Below are positions 1 to 10,400 of a stretch of 64,000 bases of DNA, piece after piece. Location of the stretch: the NCBI RefSeq assembly GCF_932526225.1, contig NC_064035.1, forward strand, positions 250,501-314,500, written 5' to 3'. The stretch is from Nematostella vectensis (lineage: Eukaryota > Cnidaria > Anthozoa > Actiniaria > Edwardsiidae). Made by a program: the position numbers and the translations under genes. Below the pieces are notes generated by a model. The model saw only the letters and a program-made list of their open reading frames with translations, ran no database searches and was not told the DNA's origin. Within the stretch, counting starts at the first letter, position 1. Every line of letters starts with the position of its first letter.

Positions 1-20
1 TCGGAAAAAAAATTATCGAT

Positions 21-41
21 TGTAACCTTTTGGAGGTTACA
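21..41 (+). repeat. Perfect 8-bp inverted repeat (hairpin), exemplar; present in most units
   Basis: TGTAACCT and its exact reverse complement AGGTTACA are separated by five bases (TTTGG). The arms survive in most units. Several variants change only the loop (TTTGC near 9240 and 9788; TTAGG near 1670 and 12488). Other units break one pair by TGTAAC to TATAAC (2760, 3304, 13024) or by TGTAACC to TGTAACA (3856, 14120, 31672). It may act as a DNA hairpin or as a pair of facing protein-binding sites. I cannot tell which, and no protein is implied by the sequence. Confidence 0.8.
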
Positions 42-54
42 CTCGTAAAACAAA

Positions 55-93
55 TTCCCGAATGTAACCCTGAAGCTTTTCCCGAATGTAACC
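55..93 (+). repeat. 24-bp-period internal direct repeat (TTCCCGAATGTAACC twice), exemplar
   Basis: The 15-base motif TTCCCGAATGTAACC occurs twice per unit, 24 bp apart, separated by CTGAAGCTT. With the hairpin just upstream, each unit therefore has TGTAACC three times in direct orientation (21-27, 63-69, 87-93) and once inverted (35-41) within 73 bp. Single-copy versions lacking exactly one 24-bp period occur at 5522, 6584 and 15241, as expected for slippage or recombination between the two copies. Confidence 0.9.
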
Positions 94-178
94 TCCAGTC
101 CGATGGTGACTTTGCTTGGGATAGTTTACGATACCAATAGTATTAAAAGTAATTTTCATTCCAATTCCCTTCAGCAAT

Positions 179-250
179 GCCACGTTAGTCTTTCGTTGCG
201 TGCACTTGACTTCTAACGCAGCGACCCGGGTTCGATTCCCGCTGATAGCC
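179..250 (+). other. tRNA-like segment (degenerate cloverleaf), first copy; one per unit
   Basis: This 72-nt stretch lays out on the tRNA pattern. It has a 7-nt 5' arm (179-185), U8-A9 (186-187), and a D-stem GTCT against GTGC here (GGGC in most copies). An 8-nt D-loop, a 5-nt anticodon-side stem and a 7-nt loop CTTCTAA with U33 follow; most copies read CTACTAA. Then come a 4-nt variable region, a T-arm CCGGG-TTCGATT-CCCGC with four of five pairs, a 3' arm and a discriminator base. The acceptor and anticodon stems pair poorly, and no CCA or isotype can be assigned. It is therefore best read as a relic tRNA or tRNA-derived SINE head rather than a working tRNA gene. A T-run follows directly, as at the end of pol III genes. 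Confidence 0.7.
229..239 (+). promoter_or_regulatory. RNA polymerase III B-box match, exemplar
   Basis: GGTTCGATTCC fits the consensus GGTTCGANNCC at every fixed position and lies in the T-arm of the tRNA-like segment. Most units keep it. About 26 units carry GGTTCTATTCC instead (see findings). An A box is much weaker: TAGTCTTTCGTTG at 186-198 shares only part of TRGCNNAGYNGG. Whether TFIIIC binds is inference. Confidence 0.65.
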
Positions 251-252
251 CA

Positions 253-260
253 TTTTTTTT
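253..260 (+). terminator. T-run after the tRNA-like segment, pol III terminator-like, exemplar
   Basis: Eight Ts start three bases after the tRNA-like segment. Runs of four or more Ts stop RNA polymerase III, and every unit has such a run here, usually 8-10 Ts, then C, then another T-run. The position is right for a tRNA-type transcript. Use as a terminator is inference. Confidence 0.45.
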
Positions 261-722
261 CTTTATTTTATTTTAAATATCGATACTTAATTATACTGTT
301 CTTGGTGTGTCATGACATAAAAAGAAGGTATAGGGACATTTTTATGTACTCTCAGCATCTTTGATGTGCTCATGCTATGTTCAGGATCCTGTACATATTT
401 TATGCACACAAGAACTAACTAGATTCCTTGGATAACTTGATTAAGTAGATTCTAACATAGAGCATAGCGCTCGATAGATTGATATACCTTTTTTTCCGAG
501 TATACTGTTTTATTTTTCCTAATGTTACTTTTTGGAATTTACATTCGGAAAAAAAATTATCGATTGTAACCTTTTAGAGGTTACACTCGTAAAACAAATT
601 CCCGAATGTAACCCTGAAGCTTTTCCCGAATGTAACCTCCAGTCCGATGGTGACTTTGCTTGGGATAGTTTACGATACCAATAGTATTTAAAGTAATTTT
701 CATTACAATTCCCTTCAGCAAT

Positions 723-794
723 GTCACGTTAGTCTTTCGTTGCGGGCACTTGACTACTAACGCAGCCACCCGGGTTCGATTCCCGCTGATAGCC
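723..794 (+). other. tRNA-like segment, second copy
   Basis: Same 72-nt layout as the first copy, with anticodon-type loop CTACTAA, D-stem GTCT/GGGC and an intact B box. It differs by GTCACGT at the 5' arm and CCACC in place of CGACC next to the T-arm. It is listed to show that length and spacing hold from unit to unit: it starts 544 bp after the first. Confidence 0.68.
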
Positions 795-960
795 TATTTT
801 TTTTTCTTTATTTTTTTTTTAAATATCGATACTTAATTATACTGTTCTTGGTGTGTCATGACATAAAAAGAAGGTATAGGGACATTTTTATGTACTCTCA
901 GCATCTTTGATGTGCTCATGCTATGTTCAGGATCCTGTACATATTTTATGCACACAAGAA

Positions 961-1510
961 CTAACTAGATTCCTTGGATAACTTGATTAAGTAGATTCTA
1001 ACATAGAGCATAGCGCTCGATAGATTGATATACCTTTTTTTCCGAGTATACTGTTTTATTTTTCCTAATGTTACTTTTTGGAATTTACATTCGGAAAAAA
1101 AATTATCGATTGTAACCTTTTGGAGGTTACACTCGTAAAACAAATTCCCGAATGTAACCCTGAAGCTTTTCCCGAATGTAACCTCCAGTCCGATGGTGAC
1201 TTTGCTTGGGATAGTTTACGATACCAATAGTATTAAAAGTAATTTTCATTACAATTCCCTTCAGCAATGCCACGTTAGTCTTTCGTTACGGGCACTTGAC
1301 TACTAACGCAGCGACCCGGGTTCGATTTCCGCTGATAGCCTATTTTTTTTTTTTCTTTTCTTTTTTTTTTAAATATCGATACTTAATTATACTGTTCTTG
1401 GTGTGTCATGACATAAAAAGAAGGTATAGGGACATTTTTATGTACTCTCAGCATCTTTGATGTGCTCATGCTATGTTCAGGATCCTGTACATATTTTATG
1501 CACACAAGAA
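961..1510 (+). repeat. Representative satellite unit (landmark to landmark)
   Basis: A typical 550-bp unit, annotated as the reference for the others. In order it carries: the AT-rich start with 'gcgctcgatagattgatata' (1013-1032); the 'cggaaaaaaaattatcgat' A-run; the GTAACC-rich hairpin and 24-bp direct repeats; 'gatggtgactttgcttggga'; the 72-nt tRNA-like segment; a T-rich tract broken by one or two Cs; 'atcgatacttaattatactg'; 'gtcatgac' and 'tataggga'; and the palindrome caggatcctg, which contains a BamHI site. Neighbouring units match it closely. ClaI, HindIII, SmaI/XmaI and BamHI sites recur about once per unit, so a digest should give a ~545-bp ladder. No gene is visible in it. Confidence 0.95.
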
Positions 1511-3153
1511 CTAACTAGATTCCTTGGATAACTTGATTAAGTAGATTCTAACATAGAGCATAGCGCTCGATAGATTGATATACCTTTTTTTCCGAGTATA
1601 CTGTTTTATTTTTCCTAATGTTACTTTTTGGAATTTACATTCGGAAAAAAAATTATCGATTGTAACCTTTAGGAGGTTACACTCGTAAAACAAATTCCCG
1701 AATGTAACCCTGAAGCTTTTCCCGAATGTAACCTCCAGTCCGATGGTGACTTTGCTTGGGATAGTTTACGATACCAATAGTATTAAAAGTAATTTTCATT
1801 ACAATTCCCTTCAGCAATGCCACGTTAGTCTTCCGTTGCGGGCACTTGACTACTAACGCAGCGACCCGGGTTCGATTCCCGCTGATAGCCTATTTTTGTT
1901 TTCTTTATTTTTTTTTTTAAATATCGATACTTAATTATACTGTTCTTGGTGTGTCATGACATAAAAAGAAGGTATAGGGACATTTTTATGTACTCTCAGC
2001 ATCTTTGATGTGCTCATGCTATGTTCAGGATCCTGTACATATTTTATGCACACAAGAACTAACTAGATTCCTTGGATAACTTGATTAAGTAGATTTTAAC
2101 ATAGAGCATAGCGCTCGATAGATTGATATACCTTTTTTTCCGAGTATACTGTTTTATTTTTCCTAATGTTACTTTTTGGAATTTACATTCGGAAAAAAAA
2201 TTATCGATTGTAACCTTTTGGAGGTTACACTCGTAAAACAAATTCCCGAATGTAACCCTGAAGCTTTTCCCGAATGTAACCTCCAGTCCGATGGTGACTT
2301 TGCTTGGGATAGTTTACGATACAAATAGTATTAAAAGTAATTTTCATTACAATCCCCTTCAGCAATGCCACGTTAGTCTTTCGTTGCGGGCACTTGACTA
2401 CTAACGCAGCGACCCGGGTTCGATTCCCGCTGATAGCCTATTTTCTTTTCTTTTTTTCTTTTTTTTTTTTAAATATCGATACTTAATTAAACTGTTCTTG
2501 GTGTGTCATGAGATAAAAAGAAGGTATAGGGACATTTTTATGTACTCTCAGCATCTTTGATGTGCTCATGCTTTGTTCAGGTTCCTGTACATATTTTATG
2601 CACACAAGAACTAACTAGATTCCTTGGATAACTTGATTAAGTAGATTCTAACATAGAGCATAGCGCTCGATAGATTGATATACCTTTTTTCCGAGTATAC
2701 TGTTTTATTTTTCCTAATGTTACTTTTTGGAATTTACATTCGGAAAAAAATTATCGATTATAACCTTTTGGAGGTTACACTCGTAAAACAAATTCTCGAA
2801 TGTAACCCTGAAGCTTTTCCCGAATGTAACCTCCAGTCCGATGGTGACTTTGCTTGGGATAGTTTACGATACCAATAGTATTAAAAGTAATTTTCATTAC
2901 AATTCCCTTCAGCAATGCCACGTTAGTCTTTCGTTGCGGGCACTTGACTATTAACTCAGCGACCCGGGTTCGATTCCCGCTGATAGCCTATTTTTTTTTT
3001 TTATTTTTTTTTTAAATATCGATACTTAATTATACTGTTCTTGGTGTGTCATGACATAAAAAGAAGGTATAGGGACATTTTTTTGTACTCTCAGCATCTT
3101 TGATGTGCTCATGCTTTGTTCAGGATCCTGTACATATTTTATGCACACAAGAA

Positions 3154-6100
3154 CTAACTAGATTCCTTGGATAACTTGATTACGTAGATTCTAACATAGA
3201 GCATAGCGCTCGATAGATTGATATACCTTTTTTTCCGAGTATACTTTTTTATTTTTCCTAATGTTACTTTTTGGAATTTACATTCGGAAAAAAAATTATC
3301 GATTATAACCTTTTGAAGGTTACACTCGTAAAACAAATTCCCGAATGTAACCCTGAAGCTTTTCCCGAATGTAACCTCCAGTCCGATGGTGACTTTGCTT
3401 AGGATAGTTTACGATACCAATAGTATTTAAAGTAATTTTCATTACAATTCCCTTCAGCAATGCCACGTTAGTCTTTCGTTGCGGGCACTTTACTACTAAC
3501 GCAGCGACCCGGGTTCGATTCCCGCTGATAGCCTATTTTTGTTTTCTTCATTTTTTTTTTAAATATCGATACTTAATTATACTGTTCTTGGTGTGTCATG
3601 ACATAAAAAGAAGGTATAGGGACATTTTTATGCACTCTCAGCATCTTTGATGTGCTCATGCTTTGTTCAGGATCCTGTACATATTTTATGCACACAAGAA
3701 CTAACTAGATTCCTTGGATAACTTGATTAAGTAGATTCTAACATAGAGCATAGCGCTCGATAGATTGATATACCTTTTTTTCCAAATATACTGTTTTATT
3801 TTTCCTAATGTTACTTTTTGGAATTTACATTCGGAAAAAAAATTATCGATTGTAACATTTTGGAGGTTACACTCGTAAAACAAATTCCCGAATGTAACCC
3901 TGAAGCTTTTCCCGAATGTAACCTCCAGTCCGATGGTGACTTTGCTTGGGATAGTTTACGATACCAATAGTATTAAAAGTAATTTCCATTACAATTCCCT
4001 TCAGCAATGCCACGTTAGTCTTTCGTTGCGGGCACTTGACTACTAACGCAGCGACCCGGGTTCGATTCCCGCTGATAGCCTATTTTTTTTCTTTATTTTT
4101 TTTTAAATATCGATACTTAATTATACTGTTCTTGGTGTGTCATGACATAAAAAGAAGGTATAGGGACATTTTTATGTACTCTCAGCATCTTTGATGTGCT
4201 CCTGCTTTGTTCAGGATCCTGTACATATTTTATGCACACAAGAATTAACTAGATTCCTTGGATAACTTGATTAAGTAGATTCTAACATAGAGCATAGCGC
4301 TCGATAGATTGATATACCTTTTTTTCCAAGTGTACTGTTTTATTTTTCCTAATGTTACTTTTTGGAATTTACATTCGGAAAAAAAATTATCGATTGTAAC
4401 CTTTTGGAGGTTACACTCGTAAAACAAATTCCCGAATGTAACCCTGAAGCTTTTCCCGAATGTAACCTCCAGTCCGATGGTGACTTTGCTTGGGATAGTT
4501 TACGATACCAATAGTATTAAAAGTAATTTTCATTCCAATTCCCTTCAGCAATGCCACGTTAGTCTTTCGTTGCGTGCACTTGACTTCTAACGCAGCGACC
4601 CGGGTTCGATTCCCGCTGATAGCCCATTTTTTTTCTTTATTTTTTTTTAAATATCGATACTTAATTATACTGTTCTTGGTGTGTCATGACATAAAAAGAA
4701 GGTATAGGGAAATTTTTATGTACTCTCAGCATCTTTGATGTGCTCATGCTTTGTTCAGGATCCTGTACATATTTTATGCACACAAGAACTAACTAGATTC
4801 CTTGGATAACTTGATTAAGTAGATTCTAACATAGAGCATAGCGCTCGATAGATTGATATACCTTTTTTTCCGAGTATACTTTTTTATTTTTCCTAATGTT
4901 ACTTTTTGGAATTTACATTCGGAAAAAAAATTATCGATTATAACCTTTTGAAGGTTACACTCGTAAAACAAATTCCCGAATGTAACCCTGAAGCTTTTCC
5001 CGAATGTAACCTCCAGTCCGATGGTGACTTTGCTTGGGATAGTTTACGATACCAATAGTATTAAAAGTAATTTTCATTACAATTCCCTTCAGCAATGCCA
5101 CGTTAGTATTTCGTTGCGGGCACTTTACTACTAACGCAGCGACCCGGGTTCGATTCCCGCTGATAGCCTATTTTTGTTTTCTTCATTTTTTTTTTAAATA
5201 TCGATACTTAATTATACTGTTCTTGGTGTGTCATGACATAAAAAGAAGGTATAGGGACATTTTTATGCACTCTCAGCATCTTTGATGTGCTCATGCTTTG
5301 TTCAGGATCCTGTACATATTTTATGCACACAAGAACTAACTAGATTCCTTGGATAACTTGATTAAGTAGATTCTAACATAGAGCAAAGCGCTCGATAGAT
5401 TGATATACCTTTTTTTCCAAATATACTGTTTTATTTTTCCTAATGTTACTTTTTGAAATTTACATTCGGAAAAAAAATTATCGATTGTAACCTTTTGGAG
5501 GTTACACTCGTAAAACAAATTCCCGAATGTAACCTCCAGTCCGATGGTGACTTTGCTTGGGATAGTTTACGATACCAATAGTATTAAAAGTAATTTCCAT
5601 TACAATTCCCTTCAGCAATGCCACGTTAGTCTTTCGTTGCGGGCACTTGACTACTAACGCAGCGACCCGGGTTCGATTCCCGCTGATAGCCTATTTTTTT
5701 TCTTTATTTTTTTTTAAATATCGATACTTAATTATACTGTTCTTGGTGTGTCATGACATAAAAAGAAGGTATAGGGACATTTTTATGTACTCTCAGCATC
5801 TTTGATGTGCTCCTGCTTTGTTCAGGATCCTGTACATATTTTATGCACACAAGAATTAACTAGATTCCTTGAATAACTATATTAAGTAGATTCTAACATA
5901 GAGCATAGCGCTCGATAGATTGATATACCTTTTTTTCCAAGTGTACTGTTTTATTTTTCCTAATGTTACTTTTTGGAATTTACATTCGGAAAAAAAATTA
6001 TCGATTGTAACCTTTTGGAGGTTACACTCGTAAAACAAATTCCCGAATGTAACCCTGAAGCTTTTCCCGAATGTAACCTCCAGTCCGATGGTGACTTTGC

Positions 6101-6399
6101 TTGGGATAGTTTACGATACCAATAGTATTAAAAGTAATTTTCATTCCAATTCCCTTCAGCAATGCCACGTTAGTCTTTCGTTGCGTGCACTTGACTTCTA
6201 ACGCAGCGACCCGGGTTCGATTCCCGCTGATAGCCCATTTTTTTTCTTTATTTTATTTTAAATATCGATACTTAATTATACTGTTCTTGGTGTGTCATGA
6301 CATAAAAAGAAGGTATAGGGAAATTTTTATGTACTCTCAGCATCTTTGATGTGCTCATGCTTTGTTCAGGATCCTGTACATATTTTATGCACACAAGAA
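3154..6399 (+). repeat. Tandem duplication of a 3-unit block (3154-4788 and 4789-6399)
   Basis: Units starting at 3154 and 4789 share 'tatactttttta' and TATAACCTTTTGAAGG. Units at 3701 and 5336 share 'ttccaaatatac' and 'aatttccattac'. Units at 4245 and 5856 share 'agaattaactag' and 'ttccaagtgtac'. The period is about 1,635 bp, less the 24-bp deletion in the 5336 unit. The related block at 13420-15055 has the three units only once. Confidence 0.8.
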
Positions 6400-6752
6400 C
6401 TAACTAGATTCCTTGGATAACTTGATTAAGTAGATTCTAACATAGAGCATAGCGCTCGATAGATTGATATACGTTTTTTTCCGAGTATACAGTTTTATTT
6501 TCCTAATGTTACTTTTTGGAATTTAAATTCGGAAAAAAATTATCGATTGTAACCTTTTGGAGGTTACACTCGTAAAACAAATTCCCGAATGTAACCTCCA
6601 GTCCGATGGTGACTTTTCTTGGGATAGTTTACGATACCAATAGTATTAAAAGTAATTTTCATTACAATTTCCTTCAGCAATGCCACGTTAGTCTTTCGTT
6701 GCGGGCACTTGACTACTAACGCAGCGACCCGGGTTCGATTCCCGCTGATAGC

Positions 6753-6776
6753 TTTTTTTTTTTTTTTTTTTTTTTT
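6753..6776 (+). repeat. Uninterrupted 24-T tract
   Basis: Most units have a T-rich tract broken by C, A or G; here it is a pure run of 24 Ts directly after the tRNA-like segment, whose last base has itself become T. Similar pure runs are at 15410-15432, 32984-33007 and 54428-54451. The first three occur in the same unit type ('tatacagttttattttcc' at the start of the unit), so they share descent. Confidence 0.9.
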
Positions 6777-7462
6777 AAATATCGATACTTAATTATACTG
6801 TTCTTGGTGTGTCATGACATAAAAAGAAGGTATAGGGACATTTTTATGTACTCTCAGCATCTTTGATGTGCTCATGCTTTGTTCAGGATCCTGTACATAT
6901 TTTATGCACACAAGAACTAACTAGATTCCTTGGATAACTTGATTAAAAAGATTCTAACATAGAGCATAGCGCTCGATAGATTGATATACCTTTTTTCCGA
7001 GTACACTGTTTTATTTTTCCTAGTGTTACTTTTTGGAATGTACATTCGGAAAAAAAATTATCGATTATAACCTTTTGGAGGTTACACTCGTAAAACAAAT
7101 TCCCGAATGTAACCCTGAAGCTTTTCCCGAATGTAACCTCCAGTCCGATGGTGACTTTGCTTGGGATAGTTTACGATACCAATAGTATTAAAAGTAATTT
7201 TCATTACAATTCCCTTCAGCAATGCCACGTTAGTCTTTCGTTGCAGGCACTTGACTACTAACGCAGCGACCCGGGTTCGATTCCCGCCGATAGCCTATTT
7301 TTTTTTTCTTTATTTTTTTTTTAAATATCGATACTTAATTATACTGTTCTTGGTGTGACATGATATAAAAAGAAGATATAGGGACATTTTTATGTACTCT
7401 CAGCATCTTTGATGTGCTCATGCTTTGTTCAGGATCCTGTACATATTTTATGCACACAAGAA

Positions 7463-10400
7463 CTAACTAGATTCCTTGGATAACTTGATTAAGTAGATTC
7501 TAACATAGAGCATAGCGCTCGATAGATTGATATACCTTTTTTTCCGAGTATACAGTTTTATTTGTCCTAATGTTACTTTTTGGAATTTACATTCGGAAAA
7601 AAAATTATCGATTGTAACCTTTTGGAGGTTACACTCGTAAAACAAATTCCCGAATGTAACCCTGAAGCTTTTCCCGAATGTAACCTCCAGTCCGATGGTG
7701 ACTTTGCTTGGGATAGTTTACGATACCAATAGTATTAAAAGTAATTTTCATTACAATTCTCTTCAGCAATGCCACGTTAGTCTTTCGTTGCGGGCACTTG
7801 ACTACTAACGCAGCAACCCGGGTTCGATTCCCGCTGATAGCCTATTTTTGTTTTCTTCAATTTTTTTTTAAATATCGATACTTAATTATACTGTTCTTGG
7901 TGTGTCATGACATAAAAAGAAGGTATAGGGACATTTTTATGTACTCTCAGCATCTGTGATGTGCTCATGCTATGTTCAGGATCCTGTACATATTTTATGC
8001 ACACAAGAACTAACTAGATTCCTTGGATAACTTGATTAAGTAGATTCTAACATAGAGCATAGCGCTCGATAGATTGATATACCTTTTTTTCCGAGTATAC
8101 TGTTTTATTTTTCCTAATGTTACTTTTTGGAATTTACATCCGGAAAAAAAATTATCGATTGTAACCTTTAGCAGGTTACACTCGTAAAACAAATTCCCGA
8201 ATGTAACCCTGAAGCTTTTCCCGAATGTAACCTCCAGTCCGATGGTGACTTTGCTTGGGATAGTTTACGATACCAATAGTATTAAAAGTAATTTTCATTA
8301 CAATTCCCTTCAGCAATGCCACGTTAGTCTTTCGTTGCGGGCACTTGACTACTAACGCAGCCACCCGGGTTCGATTCCCGCTGATAGCCTATTTTTTTTT
8401 TAAATATCGATACTTAATTATACTGTTCTTGGTGTGTCATGACATAAAAAGAAGGTATAGGGACATTTTTATGTACTCTCAGCATCTTTGATGTGCTCAT
8501 GCTATGTTCAGGATCCTGTACATATTTTATGCACACAAGAACTAACTAGATTCCTTGGATAACTTGATTAAGTAGATTCTAACATAGAGCATAGCGCTCG
8601 ATAGATTGATATACCTTTTTTTCCGAGTATACTGTTTTATTTTTCCTAATGTTACTTTTTGGAATTTACATTCGGAAAAAAAATTATCGATTGTAACCTT
8701 TTGGAGGTTACACTCGTAAAACAAATTCCCGAATGTAACCCTGAAGCTTTTCCCGAATGTAACCTCCAGTCCGATGGTGACTTTGCTTGGGATAGTTTAC
8801 GATACCAATAGTATTAAAAGTAATTTTCATTACAATTCCCTTTAGCAATGCCACGTTAATCTTTCGTTGCGGGCACTTGACTACTAACGCAGCGACCCGG
8901 GTTCGATTCCCGCTGATAGCCTATTTTTTTTTTTTTTTTAATATCGATACTTAATTATACTGTTCTTGGTGTGTCATGACATAAAAAGAAGGTATAGGGA
9001 CATTTTTATGTACTCTCAGCATCTGTGATGTGCTCAAGCTATGTTCAGGATCCTGTACATATTTTATGCACACAAGAACTAACTAGATTCCTTGGATAAC
9101 TTGATTAAGTAGATTCTAACATAGAGCATAGCGCTCGATAGATTGATATACCTTTTTTTCCGAGTATACTGTTTTATTTTTCCTAATGTTACTTTTTTGA
9201 ATTTACATTCGGAAAAAAAATTATCGATTGTAACCTTTTGCAGGTTACACTCGTAAAACAAATTCCCAAATGTAACCCTGAAGCTTTTCCCGAATGTAAC
9301 CTCCAGTCCGATGGTGACTTTGCTTGGGATAGTTTACGATACCAATAGTATTAAAAGTAATTTTCATTACAATTTCCTTCAGCAATGCCACGTTAGTCTT
9401 TCGTTGCGGGCACTTGACTACTAAAGCAGCGACCCGGGTTCGATTCCCGCTGATAGCCTATTTCTTTTTCTTTTTTTTTTTTAAATATCGATACTTAATT
9501 ATCCTGTTCTTGGTGTGTCATGACATAAAAAGAAGGTATAGGGACATTTTTATGTACTCTCAGCATCTGTTATGTGCTCATGCTTTGTTCAGGATCCTGT
9601 ACATATTTTATGCACACAAGAACTAACTAGATTCCTTGGATAACTTGATTAAGTAGATTCTAACATAGAGCATAGCGCTCAATAGATTGATATACCTTTT
9701 TTTCCGAGTATACTGTTTTATTTTTCCTAATGTTACTTTTTTGAATTTACATTCGGAAAAAAAAATTATCGATTGTAACCTTTTGCAGGTTACACTCGTA
9801 AAACAAATTCCCGAATGTAACCCTGAAGCTTTTCCCGAATGTAACCTTCAGTCCGATGGTGACTTTGCTTGGGATAGTTTACGATACCAATAGTATTAAA
9901 AGTAATTTTCATTACAATTGCCTTCAGCAATGCCACGTTAGTCTTTCGTTGCGGGCACTTGACTACTAACGCAGCGACCCGGGTTCGATTCCCGCTGATA
10001 GCCTATTTTTTTTATATATCGTTACTTAATTATACTGTTCTTGGTGTGTCATGAGATAAAAAGAAGGTATAGGGACATTTTTATGTACTCTCAGCATCTT
10101 TGATGTGCTCATGCTTTGTTCAGGATCCTGTACATATTTTATGCACACAAGAACTAACTAGATTCCTTGGATAACTTGATTAAGTAGATTCTAACATACA
10201 GCATAGCGCTCGATAGATTGATATACCTTTTTTTTTCCGAGTATACTGTTTTATTTTTCTTAATGTTACTTTTTGGAATTTACAATCGGAAAAAAAATTA
10301 TCGATTGTAACCTTTTGGAGGTTACACTCGTAAAACAAATTCCCGAATGTAACCCTGAAGCTTTTCCCGAATGTAACCTCCAGTCCGATGGTGACTTTGC

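Larger units (their letters stand above)
1..2610 (+). repeat. Basic satellite units, first section
   Basis: About five units with few distinguishing variants; landmarks at 415, 961, 1511, 2059 and 2611. The unit from 1511 carries loop variant TTAGG in the hairpin. The same variant is in the unit from 12329, just before the second copy of the next block, so the homology between the two copies extends into this section. There is no gene in this stretch. Confidence 0.85.
2611..7462 (+). repeat. Higher-order block, copy 1 (nine units)
   Basis: The unit order here is matched at 12876-16119 by diagnostic variants. These include 'gactattaactcagc' at 2946 and 13209, 'tataaccttttgaaggtt' near 3304 and 13564, a cluster with 'ttgaataactatatt' at 5868 and 14524, and 'gatatacgtttttt' followed by 'tatacagttttattttcc' at 6466 and 15121. 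The offset is 10,265-10,266 bp at the left and about 8,654 bp at the right, so this copy holds three more units. The extra units arose from a local 3-unit duplication (3154-4788 and 4789-6399). There is no gene in this stretch. Confidence 0.8.

Noticed and set aside
191-207. CENP-B box in the TTTCGTTG stretch
   Set aside because: Only the first seven or so bases resemble the mammalian CENP-B box; the required A and CGGG are not at the right spacing.
179-250. Functional tRNA gene, perhaps one per unit
   Set aside because: The acceptor stem matches in only about three of seven pairs and the anticodon stem in two of five. The T-stem has a mismatch. A decoding tRNA is unlikely.
961-1143. Recurring 60-codon minus-strand open frame (MFYECNL type) in most units
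   Set aside because: It repeats because the satellite repeats. Changes between copies are not skewed to synonymous sites, the frame depends on the A-run having eight As, and it is antisense to another equally open frame. No promoter or conserved protein feature is visible.
9687-9893. Recurring 67-68 codon plus-strand open frame (MIYLFF type)
   Set aside because: It appears mainly when the A-run has nine As (or seven) instead of eight, so one-base slips switch it on and off. That is the behaviour of noncoding repeat DNA.
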